NCBI GenBank assembly: GCA_017394515.1
Contig: JAFPXY010000029.1
Coordinates: forward strand, 1-64,000
Reading direction: 5' to 3'
From: Bacillota bacterium
Lineage (GTDB): Bacteria > Bacillota > Clostridia > Peptostreptococcales > Anaerovoracaceae
Length of the DNA: 64,000 nucleotides
Part shown: positions 8,844 to 17,782 of the stretch, one piece after another
Layout of the letters: the number at the start of each line of letters is the position of its first letter
Position numbering within the stretch: position 1 is the stretch's first letter
Translations under genes and position numbers: made by a program
Notes under the pieces: generated by a model
Database searches by the model: none
What the model was told of the DNA's origin: nothing
The model's input: the letters and a program-made list of their open reading frames with translations, nothing else

Positions 8844-8878
8844 AAAGGAGATGTCTCATTTTGAGACATCTCCTTTTT
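8844..8878. terminator. Strong bidirectional terminator
   Basis: A perfect 15-bp stem (AAAGGAGATGTCTCA) with a TTT loop, flanked by T-runs in both directions. It sits between the convergent sigma operon and the minus-strand zinc-ribbon operon and can serve both. Confidence 0.93.
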
Positions 8879-8890
8879 CAGTGATCATAT

Positions 8891-9370
8891 TCAGTTGAAT
8901 ACTTTGTCCATATCCTCAGTCATGAAGGCCAGTTCACCGGCGCGGGACTTGGCATCCTCCATCTGCGACAGATAGGCAGAAGCCTTTTCTTCCAGCTGGG
9001 CCTTTTCGGTTTCATCCGTTGCGTTGGCTGCAGCTTTGGAATATCCCACATAAAGGGATTCTGCTTCATAATAATCCATAAGGGCATAGGGCATAGCGTA
9101 ATCCGCATTCTCGGATATGGTCTCGCCGTTTGCGATGTTGTATTTCACATCGGAGAGGGCAGTCTCGTAATGTCCGTTTCTTATGGTCATGAGGATCTCG
9201 TTAGGAGTAGAGGTGTATATGTAGCGGCTATGCCTCAGGCCGTAGCCCAGGATCATGAGCATAATGACCAGGACGATGGCAAGGATAACGATGAGGACCT
9301 TGAAAAGTTTATCGGACCCGGTGCCGGGAGTCCTGCCCTTAGGGCGCTTTGCATTAGTTTTGCTTTTCAT
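8891..9370 (-). CDS. Small single-pass membrane protein, unknown function
   Basis: 159 residues from the ATG at 9370, preceded by GGAGGA nine bases away; a TTG two codons earlier is less likely. The N-terminus is basic (residues 1-22), one membrane helix lies at about 23-45, and a helical outer region follows with two Ala/Glu-rich, possibly coiled segments. The ATG overlaps the upstream gene's stop as ATGA. No family recognised. Third gene of a three-gene minus-strand operon. Confidence 0.7.
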   Translation of the reverse strand: MKSKTNAKRPKGRTPGTGSDKLFKVLIVILAIVLVIMLMILGYGLRHSRYIYTSTPNEILMTIRNGHYETALSDVKYNIANGETISENADYAMPYALMDYYEAESLYVGYSKAAANATDETEKAQLEEKASAYLSQMEDAKSRAGELAFMTEDMDKVFN

Positions 9371-10113
9371 CGACAACTATCCTCCAACATTACACTTATT
9401 CTCGATGTGGTCATATTCCTCATGGCACGGGCTTCTTCGGTGGTGATGCCGAAGTAACCGGCTGTCATGGTCTCCATGTGTGCGACCAGATCCTCCATGT
9501 ATTCCATCTTCTCGCCCTCGGTCCTTTCGGGATGGTATTCATTGGGCTTGAGTTCTTCATAAATGCCTACGATATCTTTTGCGAGACCTTCTATTAGCTC
9601 GCTTTGAGTATAATATGCATACTTGTCCGGGAAGGCCTTCTTGGACTGGAGTATCATCAGATTTTCATAGAACATCCTGTATCTCTGAGACGAGCTGTAA
9701 ACATTATCGTATTCCTCCATGGAAGAAGAATAGGCTATGTGCTTCTCGGTGAAGTAATAGATGACGCCCAGGTAATCCCTGTCATCCATGAGCTGGTCGA
9801 TTTCGGCCTTGTACTGGGCGGAGTGAGCCTTTATATCCCGGTCTTCTTTCCAGTAGCGGATGTTGTCGACATTGAAGATCAGCACCATTACAGCGGCGAT
9901 CAAGGCGACCATGATTGCTATGATGGTCACTTTTACGGTCCTCCTGTTGAATCTTGAAGACTGCTCCAGAACGTCCCTCTTGGTTGCCTGATAGTCCTTT
10001 TTATATTTGTCCATCTCCTTCTGATGCAGTGTCGCATAAGGATTTGGTTCTCCGCAGTAAGGACAAAATTTGTCCTCGATATTAAGATTGCTTCCGCAAT
10101 GTTTACATTTCAT
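9367..10113 (-). CDS. Zinc-ribbon membrane protein
   Basis: 248 residues. The N-terminus is a zinc ribbon (CKHCG at residue 3, CPYCG at residue 17), followed by a charged linker, one membrane helix (about residues 58-81), and an outer helical domain of about 165 residues. No enzymatic motif is seen. It overlaps its neighbours by four bases on each side, so the three genes are tightly coupled. Probably a membrane scaffold or sensor whose ribbon lies in the cytosol; function unknown. Confidence 0.75.
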   Translation of the reverse strand: MKCKHCGSNLNIEDKFCPYCGEPNPYATLHQKEMDKYKKDYQATKRDVLEQSSRFNRRTVKVTIIAIMVALIAAVMVLIFNVDNIRYWKEDRDIKAHSAQYKAEIDQLMDDRDYLGVIYYFTEKHIAYSSSMEEYDNVYSSSQRYRMFYENLMILQSKKAFPDKYAYYTQSELIEGLAKDIVGIYEELKPNEYHPERTEGEKMEYMEDLVAHMETMTAGYFGITTEEARAMRNMTTSRISVMLEDSCR

Positions 10114-10598
10114 CGATCATTCCCCCACAATTCATCAGCTATTTCCGTGAACTCTTCATAGTGTTCCCAGCTCCAGACGTCATGCTCTTCGCCGTCATCA
10201 GCTATTCTTTCCATGAGCTCATCATACTTGCCGGCTTCCAGCAGCTCATCGTATTCAGCGTAGGCCGTGCGCTGCCAGATAAGTTCATCGGCATAGTTAC
10301 CGTCATAATCGGTATTTAAGAGGGCCTTTTCCAAGGCTATAAAGCCTCCGATAATGATTCCCAAAATGATAAAGACTATCACCACGGCCTTTACCGTTGA
10401 CTTGGCGCCTTTCTTCATTTCGGCCTTGTAATCCTCACGGACTTCGTCATCCACCACGTCCAATTCCTTCCTGGTGGTCTCCAGATCTCTCAGAAATTTG
10501 GCTTCCGCACCCAGAGGATTTATGTACCCGCAGTAGGGGCATTTATCTTCTCTTGCCGCGAAGACCGCACCGCAGTTCGGGCATTCGATCTCTTTCAT
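10110..10598 (-). CDS. Zinc-ribbon membrane protein
   Basis: 162 residues. A zinc ribbon (CPNCG at residue 5, CPYCG at residue 20) precedes a charged helical linker, a membrane helix at about residues 70-90, and a short acidic outer domain rich in Asp, Glu and Trp. The overall plan matches the next gene, so they may be diverged duplicates. First gene of the operon, with a recognisable promoter upstream. Confidence 0.75.
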   Translation of the reverse strand: MKEIECPNCGAVFAAREDKCPYCGYINPLGAEAKFLRDLETTRKELDVVDDEVREDYKAEMKKGAKSTVKAVVIVFIILGIIIGGFIALEKALLNTDYDGNYADELIWQRTAYAEYDELLEAGKYDELMERIADDGEEHDVWSWEHYEEFTEIADELWGNDR

Positions 10599-10611
10599 TT
10601 TGTCTCCATCT

Positions 10612-10626
10612 GCCGCATGATGCGGC
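10612..10626 (-). promoter_or_regulatory. Leader hairpin GCCGCA/TGCGGC
   Basis: A perfect 6-bp inverted repeat with a 3-base loop in the untranslated leader, between the minus-strand promoter and the start at 10598. It may stabilise the message or be an operator; nothing in the sequence decides. Confidence 0.45.
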
Positions 10627-10653
10627 TCAAATCTATTCGTAAACCAATTAATT

Positions 10654-10682
10654 ATTTTATCACAAAATGATCATCAGGTAAA
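10654..10682 (-). promoter_or_regulatory. Promoter of the zinc-ribbon operon
   Basis: On the minus strand: TTTACC at 10682-10677, a 17-base spacer, and TAAAAT at 10659-10654 with a TG one base before it. Confidence 0.7.
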
Positions 10683-10718
10683 CTGAATTTCAGGCGCAAA
10701 AAAATATAAGAACATATG

Positions 10719-10747
10719 TTTACATTCTGAAATGGCTGTGATATAAT
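10719..10747 (+). promoter_or_regulatory. Promoter of the small gene at 10799
   Basis: TTTACA at 10719-10724, a 17-base spacer ending in TGA, and a perfect TATAAT at 10742-10747. Divergent from the minus-strand promoter 37 bases away. Confidence 0.82.
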
Positions 10748-10798
10748 GGGTTTACGGGCAAGAACTAACGTTCTTTAATGAACCAGGAGGTAAGAGAT

Positions 10799-10987
10799 AT
10801 GAGACTTAATTATTTGGATTATCAGATAGTATATCTTGAGGATACCGGAGATGCATCCGTATACATGAAGAACAAGGAGATCGTCAGAGCTAACATTCCG
10901 GGAGATCTCAATAAGGAGAATTTGATCAAGAATCTTTCCATCATAATGACTCTTCCTGCAGTCATGTCAAAGTGCGCTGAAGCGTAA
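10799..10987 (+). CDS. Small protein of 62 residues, unknown
   Basis: The ATG at 10799 follows a perfect AGGAGG with 8-base spacing, and a strong promoter lies about 50 bases upstream, so the gene is probably real. The protein is soluble, with an N-terminal strand-rich part (about residues 1-32) and a helical, hydrophobic C-terminus ending CAEA. I do not recognise a family. It is followed by dinB after 78 bases with no terminator, so they may share a message. Confidence 0.7.
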   Translation: MRLNYLDYQIVYLEDTGDASVYMKNKEIVRANIPGDLNKENLIKNLSIIMTLPAVMSKCAEA

Positions 10988-11065
10988 TTGCGATGACATC
11001 ATTGTTGTGCTATATTGATTTATATTGAATGATAGAAGACTTGAAATTAATTGTGAGGTCGTACT

Positions 11066-12292
11066 TTGGATCAGGTGATCATACATGTGGATATGGACGC
11101 GTTTTATGCATCGGTGGAAATCAGAGACGATCCTTCTCTTACAGGGAAGCCGCTGATCATCGGTTCTCTTCCAAAGGAGAGGGGAGTAGTCGCCACTGCC
11201 AGTTACGAAGCGCGTAAATACGGAGTCCACTCCGGCATGAATATCAAGGAGGCATACAGACTCTGCCCTGGTGGGATATACATGCATCCTGACATGGATA
11301 AATACAAGGCGATCTCGGGACAGCTTCATGAGATCTGGAACAGCTATGCCACGGCGTTGGAGGGGGTGGCTTATGATGAAGCCTATCTTGACGTTAAGGA
11401 GCAGGCTGTGGATTTCGATGGCGCCAGACGGATCGCCTATGAGATAAAGCGCAGGACCCTTGAAGAACTGGGGCTAACCTGTTCTGTTGGCGTGGCTTAT
11501 TCCAAGACAGCAGCCAAGACTGCCAGTGAAGAAAAGAAACCTGACGGATATTTCGAGATCCGCACTCCCGAAGATTTCATAAATTTGGTCATAGACCGCG
11601 ACGTGCGTTCTTTGTACACTGTGGGTGCCATGACGGCGGAGAAACTGTATTCCTACGGGATTCACACCGTTCGTGATATCCAGGATAAAAAGGACATGGT
11701 CATAAGCCTGCTGGGTAAGCAGGGCAGGTGGATAACACAGCTGGCGTACGGTATAGATGATCGCGCAGTCACACCTTATCGCCCTGAAGATGCCAAGAGC
11801 ATAAGCAGAGAAGTGACCTTTCAGGAGGACGTCATGAGCTTCGAGTTCCTGAAGGACGTGCTGGTGCTTCTGGCTCTTTGCGTGGAGCACAGGGCTGACC
11901 GCTATGGCCTTCACGGAAACGGCGTGACCCTTAAGATCACTTATGGAGACATGAAGGGCATAACCCGTTCCAGGCTGGCACCGCATTGTGACTCAGCTGC
12001 TAAGATATATCAGAATGCAGCCCAGCTCCTGGATGGAGTGGAGAGAGGGCCTGTACGCCTTGTGGGAGCAGGTATATATAATCTGTCCGGTGAAGAGGAC
12101 AGACAGATGACCATCGAAGATCTCATCTCCGGAGATATTGACCATAATAACAGCATGACAGACCTCCTTCAGAGACTTCAGACAAGATACCATCTTGACT
12201 TTGCTGGAAATTTGGATAAAATTTATAAAGCGGATGTTTTGCACAGGACGGTGGAATACATGCGCAAGCATTTTGATCAGAACAGCAAGTAA
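11066..12292 (+). CDS. dinB: DNA polymerase IV (Y-family translesion polymerase)
   Basis: 408 residues from a TTG start, chosen because the family's conserved opening (HVDMDAFYASVE) begins seven residues in. The catalytic acidic residues are visible: Asp9 and Asp11 in the first motif, and Asp104-Glu105 in YDEAYLDV. Palm, fingers, thumb and little-finger regions appear in normal order and length. Near the C-terminus RQMTIED resembles a degenerate QLxLF beta-clamp binding motif. It copies past damaged bases with low fidelity. No SOS-type operator is obvious upstream. Confidence 0.93.
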   Translation: MDQVIIHVDMDAFYASVEIRDDPSLTGKPLIIGSLPKERGVVATASYEARKYGVHSGMNIKEAYRLCPGGIYMHPDMDKYKAISGQLHEIWNSYATALEGVAYDEAYLDVKEQAVDFDGARRIAYEIKRRTLEELGLTCSVGVAYSKTAAKTASEEKKPDGYFEIRTPEDFINLVIDRDVRSLYTVGAMTAEKLYSYGIHTVRDIQDKKDMVISLLGKQGRWITQLAYGIDDRAVTPYRPEDAKSISREVTFQEDVMSFEFLKDVLVLLALCVEHRADRYGLHGNGVTLKITYGDMKGITRSRLAPHCDSAAKIYQNAAQLLDGVERGPVRLVGAGIYNLSGEEDRQMTIEDLISGDIDHNNSMTDLLQRLQTRYHLDFAGNLDKIYKADVLHRTVEYMRKHFDQNSK

Positions 12293-12319
12293 GAGTTTGG
12301 AACTCTCCGGGAGAAGAGA

Positions 12320-12973
12320 ATGAATCGAAAAGACGTAATTCTCGGTTGGATAAAAATTATATTTGGATTGATCGTATTTTCATTGGGCGTGCACCTGACC
12401 ATCAGAGCGAACCTCGGCCTTGCGCCCTGGGATTGCCTGGGCATGGGCCTCGCCAATCAGACCCCGCTGAACTACGGTCTTTCCATGACCATAACGGCCA
12501 TAATCTGTTTGATAATAGACCTTCTCATGAAGGAAAAAATCGGCTTTGGCACCATCATCGACGCACTCTTTACGGGAAATTGCGTACAGGTATTCAATGA
12601 CCTTGATCACTTCCCGGAAACGACGAATGTCTTTATAGGAATATTGATCATAATTGCAGGTCTTACCCTCATGGCCGTCGGACAGTTCTTTTACATGTCT
12701 GCAGGCCAGTGCTGCGGTCCGAGAGACGCTCTGCTCGTGGGCTTAGGTAAACGCCTCAGCTTCCTTCCCATAGGGGCGGTGCTGGTCATACTTTATGGAA
12801 CTGTGCTCTTGATAGGCTGGCTCCTTAGTGGACCTGTAGGAATCGGCACCATCGTCACCACCTTTGGCTCAGGTGTAGTCATGCAGATGGTATTCAATGC
12901 TCTCAAGTTTGAGCCGAGAGATGTGAATCATCAGAGCGTGTTCCAGACCCTTAATAAATTACGTAGCAGATAA
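12320..12973 (+). CDS. YczE/YitT-type membrane protein
   Basis: 217 residues with about five membrane helices. The segments GVHLTIRANLGLAPWDCLG and GQCCGPRDALLVGLGKR, with paired Asp residues between helices, are typical of the YczE family, which has no established biochemical role. A GGAGA site precedes the ATG. It follows dinB by 27 bases and ends just before a terminator. Confidence 0.82.
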   Translation: MNRKDVILGWIKIIFGLIVFSLGVHLTIRANLGLAPWDCLGMGLANQTPLNYGLSMTITAIICLIIDLLMKEKIGFGTIIDALFTGNCVQVFNDLDHFPETTNVFIGILIIIAGLTLMAVGQFFYMSAGQCCGPRDALLVGLGKRLSFLPIGAVLVILYGTVLLIGWLLSGPVGIGTIVTTFGSGVVMQMVFNALKFEPRDVNHQSVFQTLNKLRSR

Positions 12974-13010
12974 TTAAGTTTTTTAGATAGTAAACATATA
13001 AAGATAACTA

Positions 13011-13035
13011 ACGGTCAGTTTTTACTGGCCGTTTT
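13011..13035 (+). terminator. Rho-independent terminator
   Basis: ACGGTCAGT paired with ACTGGCCGT (one G-U), TTTT loop, then TTT and ATT. It ends the dinB/YczE transcript. Confidence 0.85.
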
Positions 13036-13149
13036 ATTGTATAGAGAACACTTGCATCTAACGAGATAATGATTTTTAGACAAAACCGCTTTACTGATAA
13101 AAGAAGGCGTTCTTTTGTATATAATAACATAGATTGTTGTAATGAGTTG

Positions 13150-13178
13150 TTGACTAATAACAAATGGGGTTATATAAT
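13150..13178 (+). promoter_or_regulatory. Strong sigma-A promoter of moeA
   Basis: TTGACT at 13150-13155, a 17-base spacer and a perfect TATAAT at 13173-13178. It is the only clear promoter before the long molybdenum and peptide gene block. Confidence 0.88.
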
Positions 13179-13206
13179 TAAAAAAACAATAAAAAAGTTG
13201 TAAATC

Positions 13207-14427
13207 GTGAAAGTTATGAAAACAGGGATCAGTTATGAAGAAGCAAAACAAATACTTCTCTCACTTACTGAACCGGTCGAAGTCGAAACTATAGATTTGG
13301 ACCAGTGCTATGGCAGGGTCATTTCCGAGAATATCGTAGCTTTAGAGAATGTTCCGTCTTTCGACCGTTCGCCTTATGATGGGTATGCAGTGAGGGCCTG
13401 CGATACAGTTCGTGCTGATCAGAAACCTGTTGTTTTTAATATTAAGGAGTATATCGCCGCTGGGTATCATCCTGAGAAACTCATCGGTAAGGGCGAGGCA
13501 GCGAGGATCATGACCGGAGGGGAGATCCCTAAGGGAGCTGATGCGGTGATCATGCAGGAAAAGGTTTCAGCGGAGGAAGGAACAGTCACTCTTTTTAATG
13601 AACTTTCGCCGGGGGAAAATATCATCTACGCTGGTGAAGACGTTCATGCGGGAGAAATCCTCGCGAGTAAGGGAAGCATTATAGATCCCGGACTTGCAGG
13701 CGCCATGGCGGCACAGGGCATCACGAGCCCTAAAGTTTTCAGACGACCTGTCATAGGACTCATATCTGTCGGAAATGAACTTGTGGAACCTGAAGTAAAT
13801 GCTGAAGGTCCGATTATTCGTGACACGAACCGCACTATTTTAACCTCAGCCATATTGAAGAACCGCTGCATTCCTCGTTTTATCGGTACTGCCAAGGACG
13901 ATGTGGGCAGCATAGCAGGTCTTTTAAAAGAAGGCCTCAGGGATTGCGACATGGTGCTTTTGACCGGAGGTGTCAGCGTAGGAGATCTGGATCTGACTCC
14001 CACGGCCATGAAAAACATTGGCTGCCAGCTTCTGGTGAAGGGCATAAAGATCAAACCGGGCATGGCATGTTGCTATGGCATTTCAGAGAACAAGCTGGTA
14101 TGCGGGCTTTCAGGAAATCCCGCAGCGGCATTCACCAATTTCTGCATGGTGATCCTGCCGGTTTTAAGAAAGCTTGCGGGACAATATCCCTTTGAGACGG
14201 CTATGTTTCCCATCACTCTTATAAACTCGTTCCCGAAAGCGAGCGGATCTACCAGGATCCTCCGAGGGACTCTGGATCTGTCAGATGGAACCTGCCGTAT
14301 GAAGATCTTCGAAAACCAGGGAAACATTGTGATCCGAAGCGCCATAGGGTGCGACGTAATGGCTGAGATCCCTCCAGGCAGCGGTCCCATTAAGGCAGGA
14401 ACCGTCTTAAACGGATTTCTTATATAG
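13207..14427 (+). CDS. moeA: Molybdopterin molybdenumtransferase MoeA
   Basis: 406 residues. It inserts molybdate into molybdopterin-AMP. The N-terminal MoeA motif SPYDGYAVR is near residue 55, the MoCF domain carries LTGGVSVGD and GLSGNPAAAF, and a C-terminal MoeA_C domain is present. The start is uncertain between the GTG at 13207 and an ATG three codons later; no strong ribosome site marks either. It lies 35 bases upstream of mobB and 17 kb upstream of most other cofactor genes. Confidence 0.92.
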   Translation: MKVMKTGISYEEAKQILLSLTEPVEVETIDLDQCYGRVISENIVALENVPSFDRSPYDGYAVRACDTVRADQKPVVFNIKEYIAAGYHPEKLIGKGEAARIMTGGEIPKGADAVIMQEKVSAEEGTVTLFNELSPGENIIYAGEDVHAGEILASKGSIIDPGLAGAMAAQGITSPKVFRRPVIGLISVGNELVEPEVNAEGPIIRDTNRTILTSAILKNRCIPRFIGTAKDDVGSIAGLLKEGLRDCDMVLLTGGVSVGDLDLTPTAMKNIGCQLLVKGIKIKPGMACCYGISENKLVCGLSGNPAAAFTNFCMVILPVLRKLAGQYPFETAMFPITLINSFPKASGSTRILRGTLDLSDGTCRMKIFENQGNIVIRSAIGCDVMAEIPPGSGPIKAGTVLNGFLI

Positions 14428-14461
14428 AGTTGTTAAGATCATTTGATGCGCGGAGGGGTGC

Positions 14462-14932
14462 ATGTCAAAGATTATCGGCATTTCAGGATGGTCCGGAGCA
14501 GGGAAGACTACTCTGATAGAAAGACTCATCCCGGTGTTATTAAAAAAGGGTATCAGGACAGCTGTTATAAAACATGATGTCCATGGCATCGATGAAGAAG
14601 ACAGAGGTAAAGATTCAGCCAGATTCAGGGAAGCTGGAGCAGCTAAGTGCGTGCTTTGCGGTCCGGAAGGGCCATCCTTAGAAGAAGCGATAGATACTAT
14701 AGAAAATGTGGATCTGGTATTAGTCGAAGGTTTCAAGAACGCAGATATCCCACAGATCGGGGTGGCCAGAAAGGCCAACGGCAAAGGATTTGCAGCTCCG
14801 CTTAAACGCTATATGGCAGTGGTCACGGATCTTGATATCGATGAGCCTGTTACAAAATTTGAGATTGATAATATAGAAGTTATTGCAGATTACATCATTA
14901 GTGTAAAGTCCCTCAGAGATGAGGATAGTTGA
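14462..14932 (+). CDS. mobB: Molybdopterin-guanine dinucleotide biosynthesis protein B
   Basis: 156 residues. The P-loop GWSGAGKTT lies at residues 8-16, and the family's AVIKHDVHG motif follows near residue 38. MobB is a GTP-binding accessory that helps MobA attach GMP to molybdopterin, giving the bis-MGD cofactor used by DMSO-reductase-family enzymes. That matches the catalytic subunit encoded at 27685. A GGAGGGG site precedes the ATG. The gene runs straight into the dipeptide transporter genes. Confidence 0.92.
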   Translation: MSKIIGISGWSGAGKTTLIERLIPVLLKKGIRTAVIKHDVHGIDEEDRGKDSARFREAGAAKCVLCGPEGPSLEEAIDTIENVDLVLVEGFKNADIPQIGVARKANGKGFAAPLKRYMAVVTDLDIDEPVTKFEIDNIEVIADYIISVKSLRDEDS

Positions 14933-14967
14933 TTTCATCGTTGTTTGAACGAAGGAAGGAGGCACTT

Positions 14968-15942
14968 GTGAAGAGTTATCTAGGCAAGCGAATAGTGACA
15001 GCAGTGTTGTGTGTTTTTCTTGCGCTGCTGTTTAATTTTATCATCATTCATGCTGCGCCGGGCAATCCTATTCGTATCCTTGCCGGAACTGATTCCGTCA
15101 ATGAAGAAATGATAGCGGAACTTACTCAGAAATATGGACTGGATCAACCGGCATATATTCAGTTTTTCCGCTATGTAGGAAATCTTTTTAAAGGAGATAT
15201 GGGCGTTTCGATCTACACAGGTCAGCCTGTTGCTGATGAGATCATATCGAAGCTCGGGCCCACGCTCCTCTTGTGCCTGACATCCAGCATAATAGCGCTG
15301 ATACTGGGAACTCTGCTCGGTATATTTTGCGCACGGCATGTAGGTTCAGCTTTGGATTCTTTCCTGGGAAGTATCAGTTACTTATTCGACTCCACGCCGA
15401 GCTTCTGGCTGGGACTCATGCTGATCCTGGTGTTTGCGTCGACGCTGCATTTGTTCCCGACGGCGGGAATGTTTAACGTACGACAAAATGCGGAAGGATT
15501 TGCACGGGTAGTGGACGTGCTGTATCATCTGGTGCTTCCGTCCACGGCCTTGTCGCTGACCCTCATACCGTACTATTTCCGTATCGCGAGAACTTCTGTC
15601 ATCCAGGTGGGCAATGAGGACTTCATCACCACCTTGCGCGGCGCCGGTATGAGAGAAGATCGCATCTATAGAAAATATGTATTCCGCAACGCCATACTTC
15701 CTGTAGTAACGGTATTCGGAATCCAGCTTGCTTACATTGTCAGCGGTTCCGCCATCGTCGAGATCGTATTCTCGTGGCCGGGCATGGGCAGCTACATGAT
15801 GACTGCCATTTCCCGCCGAGATTATCCGACCCTGATGGGAATATACCTGGTCATCAGTATTTCGGTCGCAGTAATGATGATCGTTGTAGACGTGGTATAT
15901 ACCTATCTTGACCCGCGTATCAGCCGCAGCGAGGGAAAGTGA
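14968..15942 (+). CDS. dppB: Dipeptide/oligopeptide ABC transporter permease DppB
   Basis: 324 residues from the GTG at 14968, chosen because AAGGAGG sits just before it; an upstream in-frame ATG overlapping mobB lacks a site. It has the typical DppB plan: a first helix, an outer loop with PGNPIRILAG, five further helices, and a C-terminal EAA-like loop with DFITTLRGAGM. It forms the membrane channel with DppC for peptide import, driven by DppD and DppF. Confidence 0.93.
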   Translation: MKSYLGKRIVTAVLCVFLALLFNFIIIHAAPGNPIRILAGTDSVNEEMIAELTQKYGLDQPAYIQFFRYVGNLFKGDMGVSIYTGQPVADEIISKLGPTLLLCLTSSIIALILGTLLGIFCARHVGSALDSFLGSISYLFDSTPSFWLGLMLILVFASTLHLFPTAGMFNVRQNAEGFARVVDVLYHLVLPSTALSLTLIPYYFRIARTSVIQVGNEDFITTLRGAGMREDRIYRKYVFRNAILPVVTVFGIQLAYIVSGSAIVEIVFSWPGMGSYMMTAISRRDYPTLMGIYLVISISVAVMMIVVDVVYTYLDPRISRSEGK

Positions 15943-15953
15943 GGGATGGTCAG

Positions 15954-16793
15954 ATGAAGAAAAACTTTGAAAAATTCAAACAAGCACTTTACGGGAACAC
16001 ACAATTCAAAGTCGGACTGGTCATGCTTGCCATCCTGCTCTTCATAGCATTATTTGCAGGTGTGCTTTCTCCCTATGATCCCTACAAATTGTCAGAGGAT
16101 CTCCTGGTATCACCCTCATCATCCCACCCTTTGGGGACTGACAACCTTGGAAGAGACTTGCTTTCCATGCTGTTTTATGGCGCAAAAGTATCTCTTCTCG
16201 TAGGTACCATCTCAGCCCTGATCGCAGCCGTTATCGGTACGCTTCTCGGTGGAGTTGCAGGCTTCTTCGGAGGCAAGGTAGATATGATCTTCGGCGGATT
16301 CATCAACATATTCATGATGATGCCAACCTTCTTCCTTATCCTGATAGTAGTTGCGCTTTTCGGTTCCGGAATGCTAAAGGTCATGATAGTCATAGGTCTC
16401 ACCAGCTGGGTAGGTAACGCCAAGCTCATGCGAGCTCAGGCTCTTAGCATCAAGGAGAGAACCTACATCAAGTCGGCAGAGTCCATCGGTGAGAGCAAGC
16501 TAAAGATCCTCTTCAGGCACATCATACCCAATGGTATTTTCCCTATAATCGCCAATACCACCATGGGCGTTGCATCTGCCATTCTTACAGAATCAAGCCT
16601 TGCATTCCTCGGACTCGGAGATCCTAACATCATAAGCTGGGGCCAGATAATCCAGAACGGAAAGAGCTATCTGCTTACAGGTTGGTGGATCTGCGTATTT
16701 GCCGGACTTGCAATTATTTACACCGTTATTACCTTCTACCTTCTGGGCGATGGCATCAACAGGATCCTCTCCCCGAAGCTGCGCAGTAGATAA
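15954..16793 (+). CDS. dppC: Dipeptide/oligopeptide ABC transporter permease DppC
   Basis: About 279 residues. The ATG at 15954 has a GAGGGAT site; a GTG at 15939 inside the dppB stop region is an alternative. It has an N-terminal helix, the family motif SSHPLGTDNLGRDLLS near residue 60, and the permease loop with YIKSAESIGES. Partner of DppB. Confidence 0.93.
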   Translation: MKKNFEKFKQALYGNTQFKVGLVMLAILLFIALFAGVLSPYDPYKLSEDLLVSPSSSHPLGTDNLGRDLLSMLFYGAKVSLLVGTISALIAAVIGTLLGGVAGFFGGKVDMIFGGFINIFMMMPTFFLILIVVALFGSGMLKVMIVIGLTSWVGNAKLMRAQALSIKERTYIKSAESIGESKLKILFRHIIPNGIFPIIANTTMGVASAILTESSLAFLGLGDPNIISWGQIIQNGKSYLLTGWWICVFAGLAIIYTVITFYLLGDGINRILSPKLRSR

Positions 16794-16807
16794 AGGAGGC
16801 GGGATAT

Positions 16808-17782
16808 ATGGCTATACTTTCACTTCGTGATGTAAGCGTGACCTACCGTTCAAGCGGGAAGGAAGTACACGCTATAAACAATATAAGCCTCGACGTTGAA
16901 GAAAACGAATCTCTCGGCATTGTCGGCGAATCCGGCTCAGGCAAAACGACCCTTATCATGGCTGTTCTGAGACTGCTCAATACCAAGACCACCGATGTTA
17001 CAGGAGAAGCCCTTTTAAAGGGAGAGGATATTTTCCAAATGACTCCGGAGCGTTTGTCGGAGATCCGCTGGACCGAAATGGCCATCGTTTTCCAGAAGGC
17101 ACTTAACGCCTTGAGCCCGGTACATACGGTAGGCAGATTCATAGGCGATATTTACCGCGTTCACAAGCCGGAGGCTACCAAAGAGGAGATAAGAAGCGTT
17201 GTAGAGGAGACTTTCGAGCTGGTAAACCTGCCGAAGCGTATCTTCAAACTATATCCTCATGAGTTGTCCGGTGGAATGCTGCAGAGAGTATCCATCGCCA
17301 TGAGCCTTATTCTGGATCCTTCTCTTCTTATCATGGATGAGGCTACCACGGCTCTCGACGTAGTTACCCAGAACCAGATCCTTGAGGAAATAAAGCGCCT
17401 TGAGGAGCAGAAGGGAATAACCAGGATAATGATCACCCACGATATGTCAGTCGTGGCATCATCCTGTAAAAAAGTCGCAGTACTCTATGCGGGAAGTCTC
17501 ATGGAATCCGGCCCTACGGAAAAGGTTCTGGTAGAACCCATCCATCCGTATACACAGGGTCTGGTGGAGAGTTTTCCGACCTTCAAAACGGATACTCATG
17601 AACCACTTAAGAGCATACCCGGTTCATTGCCCGACCTGGCTAATCTGCCGGCAGGCTGTGTATTCGCTCCTCGCTGCCCGAAGGCCAGCGATATATGTTT
17701 TAACTCTAAGCCCGAGATGAAGGATTATCCCGGAAATCGTAAGGCTGCATGCTTCTTTGCAGGAGGATCGAACAATGAGTAA
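16808..17782 (+). CDS. dppD: Dipeptide ABC transporter ATPase DppD
   Basis: 324 residues. Walker A is GESGSGKTT, the signature is LSGGMLQR, and Walker B is LLIMDEATTALD. The C-terminal oligopeptide-transporter extension contains the cysteines CVFAPRCPKASDIC that bind an Fe-S cluster in some homologues. AAGGAGG precedes the ATG. It overlaps dppF by eight bases. Confidence 0.93.
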   Translation: MAILSLRDVSVTYRSSGKEVHAINNISLDVEENESLGIVGESGSGKTTLIMAVLRLLNTKTTDVTGEALLKGEDIFQMTPERLSEIRWTEMAIVFQKALNALSPVHTVGRFIGDIYRVHKPEATKEEIRSVVEETFELVNLPKRIFKLYPHELSGGMLQRVSIAMSLILDPSLLIMDEATTALDVVTQNQILEEIKRLEEQKGITRIMITHDMSVVASSCKKVAVLYAGSLMESGPTEKVLVEPIHPYTQGLVESFPTFKTDTHEPLKSIPGSLPDLANLPAGCVFAPRCPKASDICFNSKPEMKDYPGNRKAACFFAGGSNNE

